Positions 54,401-63,493 of a DNA stretch of 64,000 nt are shown here, piece after piece. This DNA is from Streptomyces aureus. Its GTDB lineage: Bacteria > Actinomycetota > Actinomycetes > Streptomycetales > Streptomycetaceae. Each line of letters opens with the position of its first letter. Position 1 is the stretch's first letter. The DNA is taken from positions 186,001-250,000 of the forward strand of contig NZ_JNZD01000021.1 in assembly GCF_000725495.1 (NCBI RefSeq), given 5' to 3'. A program made the position numbers and the translations under genes. Below the pieces are notes generated by a model. That model had not been told where the DNA came from and did no database searches. It saw only the letters and a list, made by a program, of their open reading frames with translations.

Positions 54401-55672
54401 CACGCCACCGCCCAAGCCAAGCACCTCAACCAGCAGCTCAAAGACGCCACAGCGCATACCCTCACCGCCGAAAAACACCTCAGCAGCTGCGAGAGCAACC
54501 TCGCCACCGCCCACGAACGCCTCACCGAAGCCCTACCCCTGCAAATGTCCACCGCAGCCCGCCTGCGCGCCCTGCTCGCCTGGCCACCCCTGGCCCGGGC
54601 CCTGGACGCCGATCCCGACCTCACCATCCAGCACCCCAACCCCGCCGCCCTGATCACCGCCGTCGACACGCTCCTCGCCCGCCGCCCCACCGCCTCCAAG
54701 AAGACCCTCGGCGAGCGCTACGACACCGTCCGCGCCGAACTTGCTCAGACCTGGACCATTGCCCGCGGCGACGCACCCGAGGGCATCGAAGGGCTCGACA
54801 CCTTCGTCCTCACCCACGCCGAAACCCCCTACGACCCCCTCACCGCCGCCGACCGCGCCCAAAGCCTTGCCAGCCGTGCCAAAGCCGGACTCGACGCCGC
54901 AGAGGCCGCCGCCCTGCGTGACTTCGTCATCGGCCGCCTGCCCTCCGCCATCGGCACCGCCTGGGCCGCCCTGACCGGCTGGAAGAAGACCGTCAACCGC
55001 AAGATGCGCTCCGCCCAGGCCTCCTCCGGCGTCGGCGTCCAGGTCCAGATCGACCTGCGCAGCGACCTCGACCCGGCCACCCGCACCGTGTACGAACTGT
55101 GCTGCACCGTCGGCGACGCCCTGCGCACCGACGCCCAGAAGGAACAAGTCGGCCAGGCACTGCAAGCCCTCCTGGCCGCCGCGGACGGCTCCACCATGTA
55201 CGAGCGCCTTACCACCGCCGTCGACATCCGCGCCTGGGTCGAAGTCCGCTACGTCGTCGAACGCCCCGGACCCAACGGTCAGCCCATCACCGGCCAATGG
55301 GGCTCACGCACCGGCCTGTCCGGTGGCGAACGCCGCCTGGTCGTCCTGGCCCCCATGCTCGCCGCCATCGCCGCCGCCTACGACCGCTACACCCCCACCG
55401 GCCTGCGCCTGGTCCCCCTCGACGAAGTCCCCGCCGAAGTCGACGAACGCGGCCGCGAAGGACTGGCCCGCTACCTCGCCGAACTCGACCTCGACATCCT
55501 GTGCACCTCCTACCTGTGGGACGGGGCACCCGGCGCCTGGGACGGCATCGACGCCCACGACCTCGAAGCCGGCACCGACGGCACCGTCGTCGCCTTCCCC
55601 ATGCACATCCGCGCCGACCACCCCCTGCCCGGAGAAGCAGACCCGACACTGCCGGCTGGGGGAGCGCAATGA
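51422..55672 (+). CDS. jetC: Wadjet JetC, SMC/MukB-like ATPase (TIGR02680)
   Basis: 1416 aa from ATG 51422. N-terminal head: RLLLRGPNGTGKTTALEAL (Walker A), RRYGYLWLTF. Long coiled-coil arms in the middle, Ala/Arg/Glu-rich (LERATAEAEQAAEDVQRLEG; AQAHGDADDAARRYEHATA). C-terminal head: LSGGERRLVVLAPMLAAIAA (signature) and LRLVPLDEVPAEVDERGREG (Walker B). It is the DNA-extruding motor that recognises circular plasmids by size. ATGA overlap with jetB and jetD. Confidence 0.93.
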   Translation: MSDILDLDFTQPPTPAPSGNTGRFGGRWRLIGAGASNVWRYGDLDLVAPSGRLLLRGPNGTGKTTALEALWPYLLDLNGAKLAAGKARPTTLKLLMSEGAPAKGRRYGYLWLTFAAPDSATAPDLPDEAADNGRVVSFGARLQYSPSSTPAVKVVPFMVTGRPLEDLALRGPHNSALELEEFTSRVEAAGGRVFAEPEEYVEELAGRIWSTTAGELRLLASRLREVRNPTLLGDVSPAAAADALRQSLPGVAEDVVTATAEALAESDTTREAFARDAHAATLLTEFARVWSGHAVDVTRTAQSHARHAHDAAAARQRDVHKHTGLLERATAEAEQAAEDVQRLEGDRDRAQAAVRAIETSDAYRSHGHVMSLRKRLRAEQKTAAGSYASLHEAAQDAIRQTANGRNALDEVIGDIRETLADAEEAGGAPVALETLLAHHPRARVTRRVADRMTDPGPGITLTHDREGLNRLAATWTAHAREHRATADRATLVLRDHDSVAAAEEAAKVAHRAAAGAESAYDEAVQAQDRATAAARSAARRVLGEVTRWAQEHPVLRGLYDPAAPGGDPSPVWDTHDVDALQHAEPAAVRDQLTAWAEDALRIAERLAASHDSAAEHHLATAADLESTAAQYRAQAVQLRSGRLLPLPRPSWAGAGEDDTALGSLLEWQPALDDAPEAKALLELALAASGILSAHLHAGGATSHAWHISPTGTVQEHNLTAVLDIADGHPHADLARAVLHRIALADTTTPDEGRRDTTALVIGRDGTFTAGTLAARPATALHATGQHIPAASHVGARTRLTQARARADELDTAAQELTDHAAAERQLAAEAHRKRDALRAQGSSFPPQSELTTAEAERVGMAKTAHARHTVAQTLRRQADDATSEHTRLRTDWQTRARSLHLPADPASLTRLIDTSHAAARKLNGCATQLTSRLLPRLKRVIEQTLPDESVLAERLAALQHGAQDAHTTVLETQAELTEAQAHGDADDAARRYEHATAQAKHLNQQLKDATAHTLTAEKHLSSCESNLATAHERLTEALPLQMSTAARLRALLAWPPLARALDADPDLTIQHPNPAALITAVDTLLARRPTASKKTLGERYDTVRAELAQTWTIARGDAPEGIEGLDTFVLTHAETPYDPLTAADRAQSLASRAKAGLDAAEAAALRDFVIGRLPSAIGTAWAALTGWKKTVNRKMRSAQASSGVGVQVQIDLRSDLDPATRTVYELCCTVGDALRTDAQKEQVGQALQALLAAADGSTMYERLTTAVDIRAWVEVRYVVERPGPNGQPITGQWGSRTGLSGGERRLVVLAPMLAAIAAAYDRYTPTGLRLVPLDEVPAEVDERGREGLARYLAELDLDILCTSYLWDGAPGAWDGIDAHDLEAGTDGTVVAFPMHIRADHPLPGEADPTLPAGGAQ

Positions 55673-56991
55673 CCTGCACCCTGTGCGCGGGAGCATGCAA
55701 GGACGCTGACCTTGCGCCGCTGCTCAGCCTCGACCTCGCGTGGCTGTGGCAGGCTCTGGCAGCAGCGGCCGACCGGCGCGGGGATGAGTCCCTCGCCAGC
55801 GGGCCCGCCGTCACCGTAACCGTGCCCACCGAACCGGCACAGTGCGCGGCCGCCGCCGGCCTCATCGACGGACGCCCTCTCCAGCCAGGCCAGAGCCGCC
55901 GCATTAACCTGGCCTATCTGACCAGCGCCTTGAGTGCCCGTGGTTCCCGTCTCACTCCTGGCGCCGTCGCAGCCCACGCCTGCAACCGGCGCTTGGCGAC
56001 GAACGCCCGCCACCGCGCTCAGCAGACCATCGCCACCGACCGGATCCGCACCCACCTGGAAAACGCGACAGCCGACCTGCCCCACCACGTCCGCGAACTC
56101 GTCGGCCCCGACACCGTCTTCACCCGCCTGCGCACCCTCGGATGGATCACCCGCCTGCTCAATACACCCGACCCGAGCGACCTCCTCGAGCAGGCGCTCA
56201 AGGTCGCCGCGCAACTGCCGCCGCCCGGCCGGAGCATCGACCGCCGCCTGATGGTCCCCGGCAATCCCCACGCACTTGACGCAGGCCCCCTGCCCGCCCT
56301 CGTCCTTGCCCTGACCGGCTCCTCCGGTATCCCAACCCGTTCGGCCTGGGCCCGCTTGGGCGTGGACTGCGACGACCTGCTCGGCGGACTCATCATCACC
56401 GGCATTACGCCCCGACACTGGCGGATCCCGCCCGGCGTGACCTACACCCTTCCACCCCGGGAACTGGCCTCGGTGGATTGGCAGCCCCCCGAGCGGCCGG
56501 ACCTGTGGGTCTTCGTGACCGAGAATCCCTCCGTCCTAGCCGCAGCTTGCAACCGCGCCCTGGCGGGAGACAGCCCCGTGACACCCCGGGTAATCTGCAC
56601 CGCCGGCACCCCCTCCAGACAGGAATGCGGCGCCGTCGCATCCCTCTCGGACGCTGGCTGGAACGTCGCCGTCCGCGCCGACTTCGACCAGGCCGGACTG
56701 GCCCACGTACGCGCCCTCCTCAACGCCGCCCCAGCAGCGATCCCTTGGCGGATGCGCACCACCGACTACCTCGCCACCGCCCCCGAAGGAACCGACACCC
56801 TGCACTTGCAGGACGAGGACGCCCCTTGGGACGACCGCCTCGTCCCTACGATGCGAAAGCACTCCGTGCCGGCGTACGAGGAGGATTTGCTTCCGGCGCT
56901 GCTCACCGACATCGATGCTGGTGCACCAGACTCACCCTTGTATGTGGAGCATGTCGTACCAGTCGACGCTGAGGTGAGCAGACGGTGCTGA
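55669..56991 (+). CDS. jetD: Wadjet JetD nuclease (DUF2399, TIGR02679)
   Basis: 440 aa from ATG 55669 (MTCTLCAGACKDADLAPLLS). The C-terminal DUF2399 domain has a TOPRIM-like layout: LWVFVTENPSVLAAACNRAL carries the invariant Glu, VAVRADFDQAGLAHVRALL the D-x-D. The N-terminal DUF3323-like part is helical. JetD cuts the plasmid DNA that JetABC has extruded. It is the last gene; an ATP-independent nuclease by homology. The upstream open frame inside jetC is not used. Confidence 0.9.
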   Translation: MTCTLCAGACKDADLAPLLSLDLAWLWQALAAAADRRGDESLASGPAVTVTVPTEPAQCAAAAGLIDGRPLQPGQSRRINLAYLTSALSARGSRLTPGAVAAHACNRRLATNARHRAQQTIATDRIRTHLENATADLPHHVRELVGPDTVFTRLRTLGWITRLLNTPDPSDLLEQALKVAAQLPPPGRSIDRRLMVPGNPHALDAGPLPALVLALTGSSGIPTRSAWARLGVDCDDLLGGLIITGITPRHWRIPPGVTYTLPPRELASVDWQPPERPDLWVFVTENPSVLAAACNRALAGDSPVTPRVICTAGTPSRQECGAVASLSDAGWNVAVRADFDQAGLAHVRALLNAAPAAIPWRMRTTDYLATAPEGTDTLHLQDEDAPWDDRLVPTMRKHSVPAYEEDLLPALLTDIDAGAPDSPLYVEHVVPVDAEVSRRC

Positions 56992-57377
56992 ATCGTCCAA
57001 CCGCCCTTCTCAGCGCGGTGATCCACTCCACTGCTATCGGACGCTCCCGACGCAGGCCGTCGTCGCAGACGTGGGCGCTGTCGCGCGAGTGCTCCTTCGC
57101 TGTCCAGTCGATCTTCATAGCGTTGAACAGAACAAGCCCTGCCGGGCGGACGACGACTACGTCAGAAGCGATGCCTGCTTGCGCGCGACGCCTCGTTGAC
57201 AGCCCTGGGCTGGATCACAGCCGCCGATCGCACCTTCTGCGTTTGCATCAGTAGGTCACTCCTCGTCACGCAGAGCGTTGGTCGTCTTATCGATTCGTGA
57301 ACTCTGCGCAGCTTTAGGCGCGGGCCGTGCTGCCAAGTTCCGTCACGGGAGGCGGAGATCATCTGTAAAATCCTGCC
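56992..57377. other. Intergenic region, no gene recognised
   Basis: About 385 bp between jetD and the next operon. It probably holds the promoter of the 57378 module. No convincing -35/-10 pair or terminator hairpin seen. Confidence 0.4.
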
Positions 57378-57695
57378 ATGTCGATCATTGAATACCGTGG
57401 TGAAGCTGCGAACTTGAAGGTGCTCGCACGGGAAATCGAGGCGGATCAATGCCTGTCCGGAAAGTGTTCCCTTGCCCTGAAAACCTTGCATCAGGACCGA
57501 CGCGATTCCTTGCGCCATGCGCAGTGGGCCGAGATCTCCATTTCTGTCGCCTCCGGATTGGCTACAAATGTGCTGTACGACGCTCTGCGGGCGCTGGTAG
57601 AGCGGGCGCGCGACCGTGGGCCCGTGGACGAGGTGAGCCCCCGCCTGGAAGGCGGTGGTGAGGACGCGGAAGGCAGAGAAGGGGGCGACCAGTGA
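57378..57695 (+). CDS. Small hypothetical protein, first gene of a two-gene module
   Basis: 105 aa, ATG 57378 (MSIIEYRGEAANLKVLAREI). Helical (CSLALKTLHQDRRDSLRHAQ) followed by an amphipathic segment ISISVASGLATNVLYDALRA and an acidic disordered tail (RLEGGGEDAEGREGGDQ). This resembles the short effector-associated adaptors found in front of large effector proteins. Its stop overlaps the ATG of the second gene by 4 nt. Family not known to me. Confidence 0.65.
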   Translation: MSIIEYRGEAANLKVLAREIEADQCLSGKCSLALKTLHQDRRDSLRHAQWAEISISVASGLATNVLYDALRALVERARDRGPVDEVSPRLEGGGEDAEGREGGDQ

Positions 57696-59143
57696 CCGTC
57701 CACACTCCGCGTCTTCGGAACTCCAGCGGCGCCGAACTGAACCTGCGCAGTCAGATCCTCTTTCAGGACCCGACTCGTACCCGCACCAAAGACCTCATTA
57801 CTGCGGCCGGATCCTGGCACAAGACCTACGTGCACGAGAGCAGCCACTGGGCGCGGTACCACGGATCAACCGTCGGCGTCCTGCTCAGCCTGCTGCGGCG
57901 ATCGAGGGACCAACTGGCCGCGTACACGATCTCTCACATGAGCCGCCAGGAGACGGTGGCCTTCCACGAGGGCCGGAGCAGTGGACTCCCCTTCATCTCC
58001 TTCAATCGATACCCCCAGCACACCCGCGGAGAGCTGAGGTACAACGAGCTGGACTGGCTCAACCTCTACTACGCCTACTACGTTCTTCTGGACCCTGAGG
58101 GCCTGGCCGCGTCCGATCTCGCGGCCTGGGATATGCAGGCGGCGTTCGAAAATTCGCTGGACGACACTTGGCGGCAAAGCGGTGGCGTGGAGATGATCGA
58201 GCGCCCCGACGATACGAGTGTCAGCGTTACGGGACCCATGCAACTCGTGCATACCTCTGAGGGGCCGCTCACCACCCGAACCCTGTTCGAGTGCGCGGCG
58301 GTGATCGATGAGCTCTTCCAGTTCGAGGGCACCTTCATGCGGCTGACCGACCCCACGCTGCGGGAGCTCTTGCTGGAGGAGATGCAGGGTGAGTATGGAA
58401 TTCCGTGGCGTCTGGCGAACGCACTGGCAGGGAGGGAACTCGGCGGGAGTGTCGTGCTGGCCCTCATCGATTTTGCGTTGAACCCGGTGGTGCCGGGCCT
58501 GACCACCCACAACCCTTCCGTTGACTGGAGAGAGCTCTACCCTGCCTACCGCTTCGTGGCAGCGGCGAAGACGATGGCGGACTGGAAAAGCGACCTGGAA
58601 GCCAAGCCTCCAAGTCATGAGGCGACGGTTCACTTTCACCACACGCTTGCCGAGCGCAGCGGACTGCACATGGGACGGGTGGTGTCCCGCCTTTCCGGCC
58701 TCTCGACCCTGCGTGAAGCCGCCACGTTGCCCATGCACCTGGCCGACCGAACCCCTGCCGTTTCCTTTATATGCGCCTCGCGCCTCTTCGACCTCCGCGA
58801 GGAGGACGTCTGCGCGCTCTCCCACTACGGCGTCAATTTCCTGGGCGAACAGGCGGCCAGGTTCGCCGACCCCTACCGCGACATGTGGTGGCTCTTTCCC
58901 GTGTTCCAAGTGAGTTGGGGAGAGTACCGGTGGCCGGAACGGCACGTGAACCTCGACCAAGCCACGGACCTGCTATTGGGTGCCGCTGTGGCGTCGGCAT
59001 ACGACGACATCCTGCACGGCACCGGCCCCCTTACCTTCGAACACCTTCCCCGTGCCCTGTTCGAGGACCGAGGGGAAGTTGCAGCGCTAGACAAGGTTCT
59101 CAAGGACTCCACAGGGTTGGACCTGGGCTGGGGCCGCGCCTGA
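57692..59143 (+). CDS. Uncharacterised HExxH-motif protein (putative zincin), second gene of the module
   Basis: 483 aa, ATG 57692. At residues ~50-65 is YVHESSHWARYHGSTVG, a metallopeptidase-like H-E-x-x-H followed by His five residues on. Further conserved-looking parts are RYNELDWLNLYYAYYVLL, GPLTTRTLFECAAVIDEL and YRDMWWLFPVFQVSWGEY. No signal peptide or TM segment; cytoplasmic. Whether it is an active protease is not certain, because no clear third metal ligand motif is obvious. Coupled to the 105-aa protein and lying between Wadjet and a restriction enzyme, it is a candidate for an undescribed defence effector. Confidence 0.68.
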   Translation: MTVHTPRLRNSSGAELNLRSQILFQDPTRTRTKDLITAAGSWHKTYVHESSHWARYHGSTVGVLLSLLRRSRDQLAAYTISHMSRQETVAFHEGRSSGLPFISFNRYPQHTRGELRYNELDWLNLYYAYYVLLDPEGLAASDLAAWDMQAAFENSLDDTWRQSGGVEMIERPDDTSVSVTGPMQLVHTSEGPLTTRTLFECAAVIDELFQFEGTFMRLTDPTLRELLLEEMQGEYGIPWRLANALAGRELGGSVVLALIDFALNPVVPGLTTHNPSVDWRELYPAYRFVAAAKTMADWKSDLEAKPPSHEATVHFHHTLAERSGLHMGRVVSRLSGLSTLREAATLPMHLADRTPAVSFICASRLFDLREEDVCALSHYGVNFLGEQAARFADPYRDMWWLFPVFQVSWGEYRWPERHVNLDQATDLLLGAAVASAYDDILHGTGPLTFEHLPRALFEDRGEVAALDKVLKDSTGLDLGWGRA

Positions 59144-59508
59144 CGTTCTCCTCATGGTGCAGGCCGACCAGGGGCGTCCGCCCGGCCGCCTCGCGATCTG
59201 AAATCGGCTGCTCCGAAGGGGCATTCGCCGGGCAGACGCATGCACGGGGGGATGCGGTTCACCCAGGTAAGTGACGTGGTCGGAGCAGGGCACTGCAACC
59301 GGGTGCAGACGGTAATCTTTGGATAACGGAGAGGGACTGGTGGGGGCGGTGTGTCCCGGGTGCGGACGATGAAGCTGAACGTGAGAGCCCGCGTTCTCCA
59401 CGGAGTCCGCGCGCTGGTATCACCCCGGCCGTCAGGGCGGGTCGCCCTCCGGTACCTCGTGGGGGACAAGCTGTTGGACGCGCAAGGGCGGAACGCAAGG
59501 GGGCGGCA
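59144..59508. other. Intergenic region, no gene recognised
   Basis: About 365 bp ahead of the DUF262 gene; no supported ORF. A promoter for the restriction gene is expected here. No specific motif identified. Confidence 0.4.
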
Positions 59509-61629
59509 GTGGATACGAACGCGATGACGCTGCGGGAGTTGTTCGGTCCGGATCAGAGGCTGGTGGTGCCGGTCTTCCAGCGGCCGTACGTATGGTCCGA
59601 AGACCGCAACTGGCGGCCGCTCTGGGAGGACGTCACCGCCCTGGTGCAGCGCCGCCTCGAGGGGGAGGAGGTGCATCCCCACTTTCTCGGCGCGGTGGTG
59701 TTGGACCAGATGCCCACGCCGACGGGGTCGATGCCGGCCCGTCAAGTCATCGATGGGCAACAGCGGCTGACGACGCTGCAGGTCCTGCTGGCCGCAGTGC
59801 GGGATGTGGCACGTCGCCTGCACCTGCACGACAAGTACGTACGGGCCCTGACGAAGCTGACCGTCAACGACGACGACATGAGCGACGACCTGGACGCCGC
59901 CTACAAGGTGTGGCCCACCAACCTCGACCGGCCGGCGTTCCGCACCGTTATGAACGGGCCCCAGCCCGCCGCCCCAGGCACTGCTGCTGCAGGCCTGGGA
60001 GCATCGGTGATCGAGCAGGCATACGGCTTCTTCACCGCCCGTACCGGCGAGTGGGCACAGGACCTCGCGGGCGAACACACTGCGGACGAACTGTTCGACG
60101 CGCTGGTGCGCGTACTGCGGGACAAGTTCGAACTCATCGTCATCGATCTCAAGCCCCAGGACAACGCCCAGGTCATCTTCGAGTCCCTCAACGACCGCGG
60201 TACCCCACTGCAGGCCTCCGACCTGGTCAAGAACCTCGTCTTCCAAAAAGCCGAGGAACAGAGCCTGCCCGTCGAATCGCTTTACGAGGATGTGTGGCAG
60301 CGCCTTGAAACACCCGACTGGCGCCAGGAAGTACGCCAGGGACGTCTCAAGCGTCCCCGGCTGGATGTCTTCCTCACCCACTACCTGACCAGTGAACTCG
60401 GCGAAGAGGTCCTCACACCGGAGCTGTTCTTGACGTTCCGGCGCTATGTCGCGAACGCCCAAACACCACTGACCGCGCTGATGCAACACCTCAACGGTCA
60501 GGCGGACGCCTACCGGCGCCTGACCGACGAGCAGCAGCCCGCCACTGCCGAGGGCCGCTTCCTGCACACCGTCGGTGTACTGGATGCCAACACCGTCGTG
60601 CCCATCCTGCTGTGGCTGACCACCCGCTTCGACGAGAGCGACCGCGCCGAAGCCATCGCTGCCCTCAACTCCTATCTGGTACGCCGGACTGTGAGCCGGT
60701 TGACGACGAAAAACTACAACCGCCTCTTCCTGGAACTCCTCAAAGAACTCAAAGCCAAAGACGACCCGGCCGTCGTCAGCGACTTCCTACTGCGCCAGGA
60801 CACCGACTCAGGCCGCTGGCCCACCGACCACGACATGCACACGGTGCTGCGCACCCAGCCGCTGTACCGGCATCTCACCCGTGCCCGGTTGCGCCTGATC
60901 CTCACCGAACTGGAAGAGGCCCTCTACACCAGCAAGACCGAACGTCTCGTCCACAACGGCACCCTGACGATCGAGCACCTGCTGCCACAGGCATGGGAGG
61001 CACACTGGCCCCTGCCCACCATCGGTGGGGACGGCGTCGAGGCGCGTGAGCGCCGGCAGACTCTCCTGCACAGCCTGGGCAACCTGACCCTGCTCACCCG
61101 CAGCCTCAACCCGGCCGTCTCCAACGGCCCCTGGCAGCACAAACGGGCCGACATCCTCCTGCACAGTGCTCTGTCACTGAACCGGTCGCTGCCCGAGCAG
61201 TGGAACGAGGACGCCATCAGCGCCCGCGCCGCTCACCTCGCGCAGGCCTTCTGCCACCGCTGGCAACACCCCGCCGGCCCCGCCCCCGCTTCAACGAGCG
61301 CGGCACTTTCCCTGCCAGCCTCCGCTGCCGTCCCGCCGCACGCGACTGTCCATGCACCTGCGCACCCTTCGTCGATCCGGCCGGCCGCGGCCGGTATCGG
61401 TATCCCGTCGGCCCGCCGGGATGTCGCCCGCCACATCCATGAGGCCTTCGCCCAGTACGCGGACGGCAGCGCCCTGACCGTCGCACAGATCGCCGCAGTT
61501 GCCACCAGCCAATACCAGGCAGGGGAGATCAGTCCCGGCGCCGTCGCTGCCCGGCTCAAGGCGAACACCGTGGACGGCGTCGAGACCGTGCGCGACAGCA
61601 CTCCTCTCACCGCACGAAAGACCAGCTGA
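59509..61629 (+). CDS. DUF262-DUF1524 (GmrSD-like) type IV restriction endonuclease
   Basis: 706 aa, GTG 59509 (ATG 59524 also possible). N-terminal DUF262: LVVPVFQRPYVWSEDRNW, RQVIDGQQRLTTLQVLLAAV, NAQVIFESLNDRGTPLQASD. C-terminal DUF1524 HNH-type domain: LTIEHLLPQAWEAHWPL, LLHSLGNLTLLTRSLNPAVS (Asn pair and H of the nuclease), WNEDAISARAAHLAQAFCHR. A further ~130 residues are a Pro/Ala linker and a small winged-helix-like end. GmrSD enzymes cut modified (glucosylated) phage DNA using NTP. Single-gene system, complete. Confidence 0.9.
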   Translation: MDTNAMTLRELFGPDQRLVVPVFQRPYVWSEDRNWRPLWEDVTALVQRRLEGEEVHPHFLGAVVLDQMPTPTGSMPARQVIDGQQRLTTLQVLLAAVRDVARRLHLHDKYVRALTKLTVNDDDMSDDLDAAYKVWPTNLDRPAFRTVMNGPQPAAPGTAAAGLGASVIEQAYGFFTARTGEWAQDLAGEHTADELFDALVRVLRDKFELIVIDLKPQDNAQVIFESLNDRGTPLQASDLVKNLVFQKAEEQSLPVESLYEDVWQRLETPDWRQEVRQGRLKRPRLDVFLTHYLTSELGEEVLTPELFLTFRRYVANAQTPLTALMQHLNGQADAYRRLTDEQQPATAEGRFLHTVGVLDANTVVPILLWLTTRFDESDRAEAIAALNSYLVRRTVSRLTTKNYNRLFLELLKELKAKDDPAVVSDFLLRQDTDSGRWPTDHDMHTVLRTQPLYRHLTRARLRLILTELEEALYTSKTERLVHNGTLTIEHLLPQAWEAHWPLPTIGGDGVEARERRQTLLHSLGNLTLLTRSLNPAVSNGPWQHKRADILLHSALSLNRSLPEQWNEDAISARAAHLAQAFCHRWQHPAGPAPASTSAALSLPASAAVPPHATVHAPAHPSSIRPAAAGIGIPSARRDVARHIHEAFAQYADGSALTVAQIAAVATSQYQAGEISPGAVAARLKANTVDGVETVRDSTPLTARKTS

Positions 61630-61729
61630 CGGAGTCCGACGGCGTGGTGCCGCCGACACGAAGGCCGCCTCAGCGCGGCAACGAGAGAGGAATCTGCGGG
61701 GCAGCGAGAGGAGCTGGAGACCGGCACTG

Positions 61730-61821
61730 TTCGTTGAGGTACCCGCTTCGGGGCATCGCCGGCAGACAACGTGTCGGCTGGCGACGCTGACCCGTGGCAG
61801 TGATCGCAGCGGCACAGAGCC
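61730..61821 (+). repeat. Direct repeat, copy 2
   Basis: Same orientation as 40948-41051; shared stretches include cgccggcagacaacgtgtcgg and tgatcgcagcggcac. It follows the DUF262 gene by 100 bp and precedes the EcsC remnant by 50 bp. The internal inverted repeat is less perfect than in copy 1. Confidence 0.8.
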
Positions 61822-61873
61822 GTGTCCGCGCACCACTGTTTGAGGGCTTCGGCGAGATGGGTGATCTCGTCGG

Positions 61874-63014
61874 TCAGTGGAGGTCAGGTCCGCCTGCCTC
61901 GACTATCTTGCCCAGCAAGCTGATTTCCTCGTCGGCGTCGTCCGGGACATCCGGGTCAGCATCGGGAAACGGTTCTGAGGCCTCCTCGTCGGCGAGATGC
62001 GGGTACTTCTCCAGGAGGAACCGCCGTCGGTATGCCACCTCGGCTGCGTCGACGATCCCTTCCAGAGTGGTCCAGTTGAGGGTGCTTCCAACGACGATTC
62101 CAACTGCGGGGACGGCCTTGCCGAGTCCCTTCTTGGTGAGGCGAAAGCTGAATGCCTTCGCGAACTGCGAGGAGACCTTGGCGACAAGTTTCGTTCAGCA
62201 CCTCCCACGTCTTGCCGCGGAAGAGCGCCTGGGTGAGCCGGGAGATGTCTGCCATCGCAGCGTTCTTGGCGGTGGCTGAACTTGCTGTCCCGACGTTGAC
62301 GACAGACATTACGAAGAGCTTTTCGGCAGGCTCCTCGGGGTCGTAGCCGTAGAACAGCGAGACTTGGCCGACGGCGCGGGACGCGAGTCCGAGGACGAAC
62401 GCGGTATCTGCGACGAAGGCACCGGTGATCGCACCTCCCGTGGGAGCTGCCGCGGCGCCAGCGGAGGCGGCGATAACGAGCTGTCCTCCGGAGATCACAA
62501 GACCCGCGCTGGCTCCCGAGAGCGCCGCGGCGGCCGGAAAGTACCAGCTTGCTGCCCGCCCGCGGACCGCATCAACCTGTTCGAGGTCGAGGCGGCGCAC
62601 GTCGGAGAGCCTTGCGACATCGTGTCCGCGCTTGTTGTGGAGGGCAACCACCCGCTTTGAGGAGAGTCCCGCTCGAGAGAGTCGTCCCAACGTTCGTCGT
62701 ATGGACTGAACAGCTGTGCCGCTCCAGTCCGGCAGGGCGTCGGCGGCTCCGCGAGCCCCGACTCCGACCTTGTGCGTGCCCTTGGCGACGAATTCCTGCC
62801 CACGCGAAACGGCTGACTTGGCCCGTGGGTAGTTCTCCAGTCGCTTCGTGGCACGCTTGCCGACTTGCTTGACGCCATTGGAGACCTGCTCGCCGGCATT
62901 TCTCATCGCTCGTGACAGCGGTCGCTGCTTGAACTGCTGGAGTGCCTGCCATTGCGCGAGCTCGTACTCCGATGGCAACTGAGTGGGCTGCTGCGGGTAC
63001 TGCGGGTTGCTCAT
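61874..63014 (-). pseudogene. EcsC-family protein, frameshifted
   Basis: ATG 63014 (MSNPQYPQQPTQLPSEYELA). Long charged helices first (QQFKQRPLSRAMRNAGEQV), then Gly/Ala-rich EcsC membrane-like part: AAALSGASAGLVISGGQLVI, TGGAITGAFVADTAFVLGLA, QVSLFYGYDPEEPAEKLFVM. Near 62190 the frame slips: LFRGKTWEVLNE should continue KLVAKVSSQFAKAFSFRLTK, which is found in another frame. That frame ends with LLGKIVEAGGPDLH at a TGA (61874-61876). Full gene would be ~380 aa. Sequencing error not excluded. Confidence 0.72.
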
Positions 63015-63493
63015 GAGTTCCCCCCGGGGCGTGGATAGTGATGTGTCAGTAACTGAGTCGTCAGATCACAGATCGAGAGTCCTGGTACGTGGCTGACGGC
63101 GGTGTACCGAGCAGCAGGACGCGCCTTGTGCGGGCGGGCCTGGGCGTTTTGAGGGTGTGCCGCTTGTGATGGGCTGTAGCCGCGAGTGCGTTGGACCTTC
63201 GAGGCGTTTCTTTTGGTCACGTCCCGCCAAGTGGTGTAGAGATGTGGAGTTCACGACTCCGCAGGTCACAAGTGCCGACAAGGCCGATGCCCGAGCAGAG
63301 ACTGCTCCGGCGGCCGGGAACAGCATCGACAGCACCCGTGGGATCTCAATGTGCTTGCCGAAGAAGCCGTCGCCGGAGCGAGGTGGTCCGGATTTTTTAC
63401 ACCACTTCACGGGACACCATCCTTCCTTTTCCGGCGGTCCCGATCTGCTTGTGCGGCGGATGGGGTGCGGACGGGCCGACGGCCTGGCTGAGT
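63015..63493. other. No gene recognised
   Basis: About 480 bp between the EcsC gene and the last gene. Open frames on both strands but none supported. It likely includes the EcsC promoter (region right of 63014). Confidence 0.4.

Noticed and set aside
48841..56418. Large minus-strand frames (up to 686 aa) opposite the Wadjet genes
   Set aside because: Typical GC-skew shadows; the plus-strand products are clear family members.
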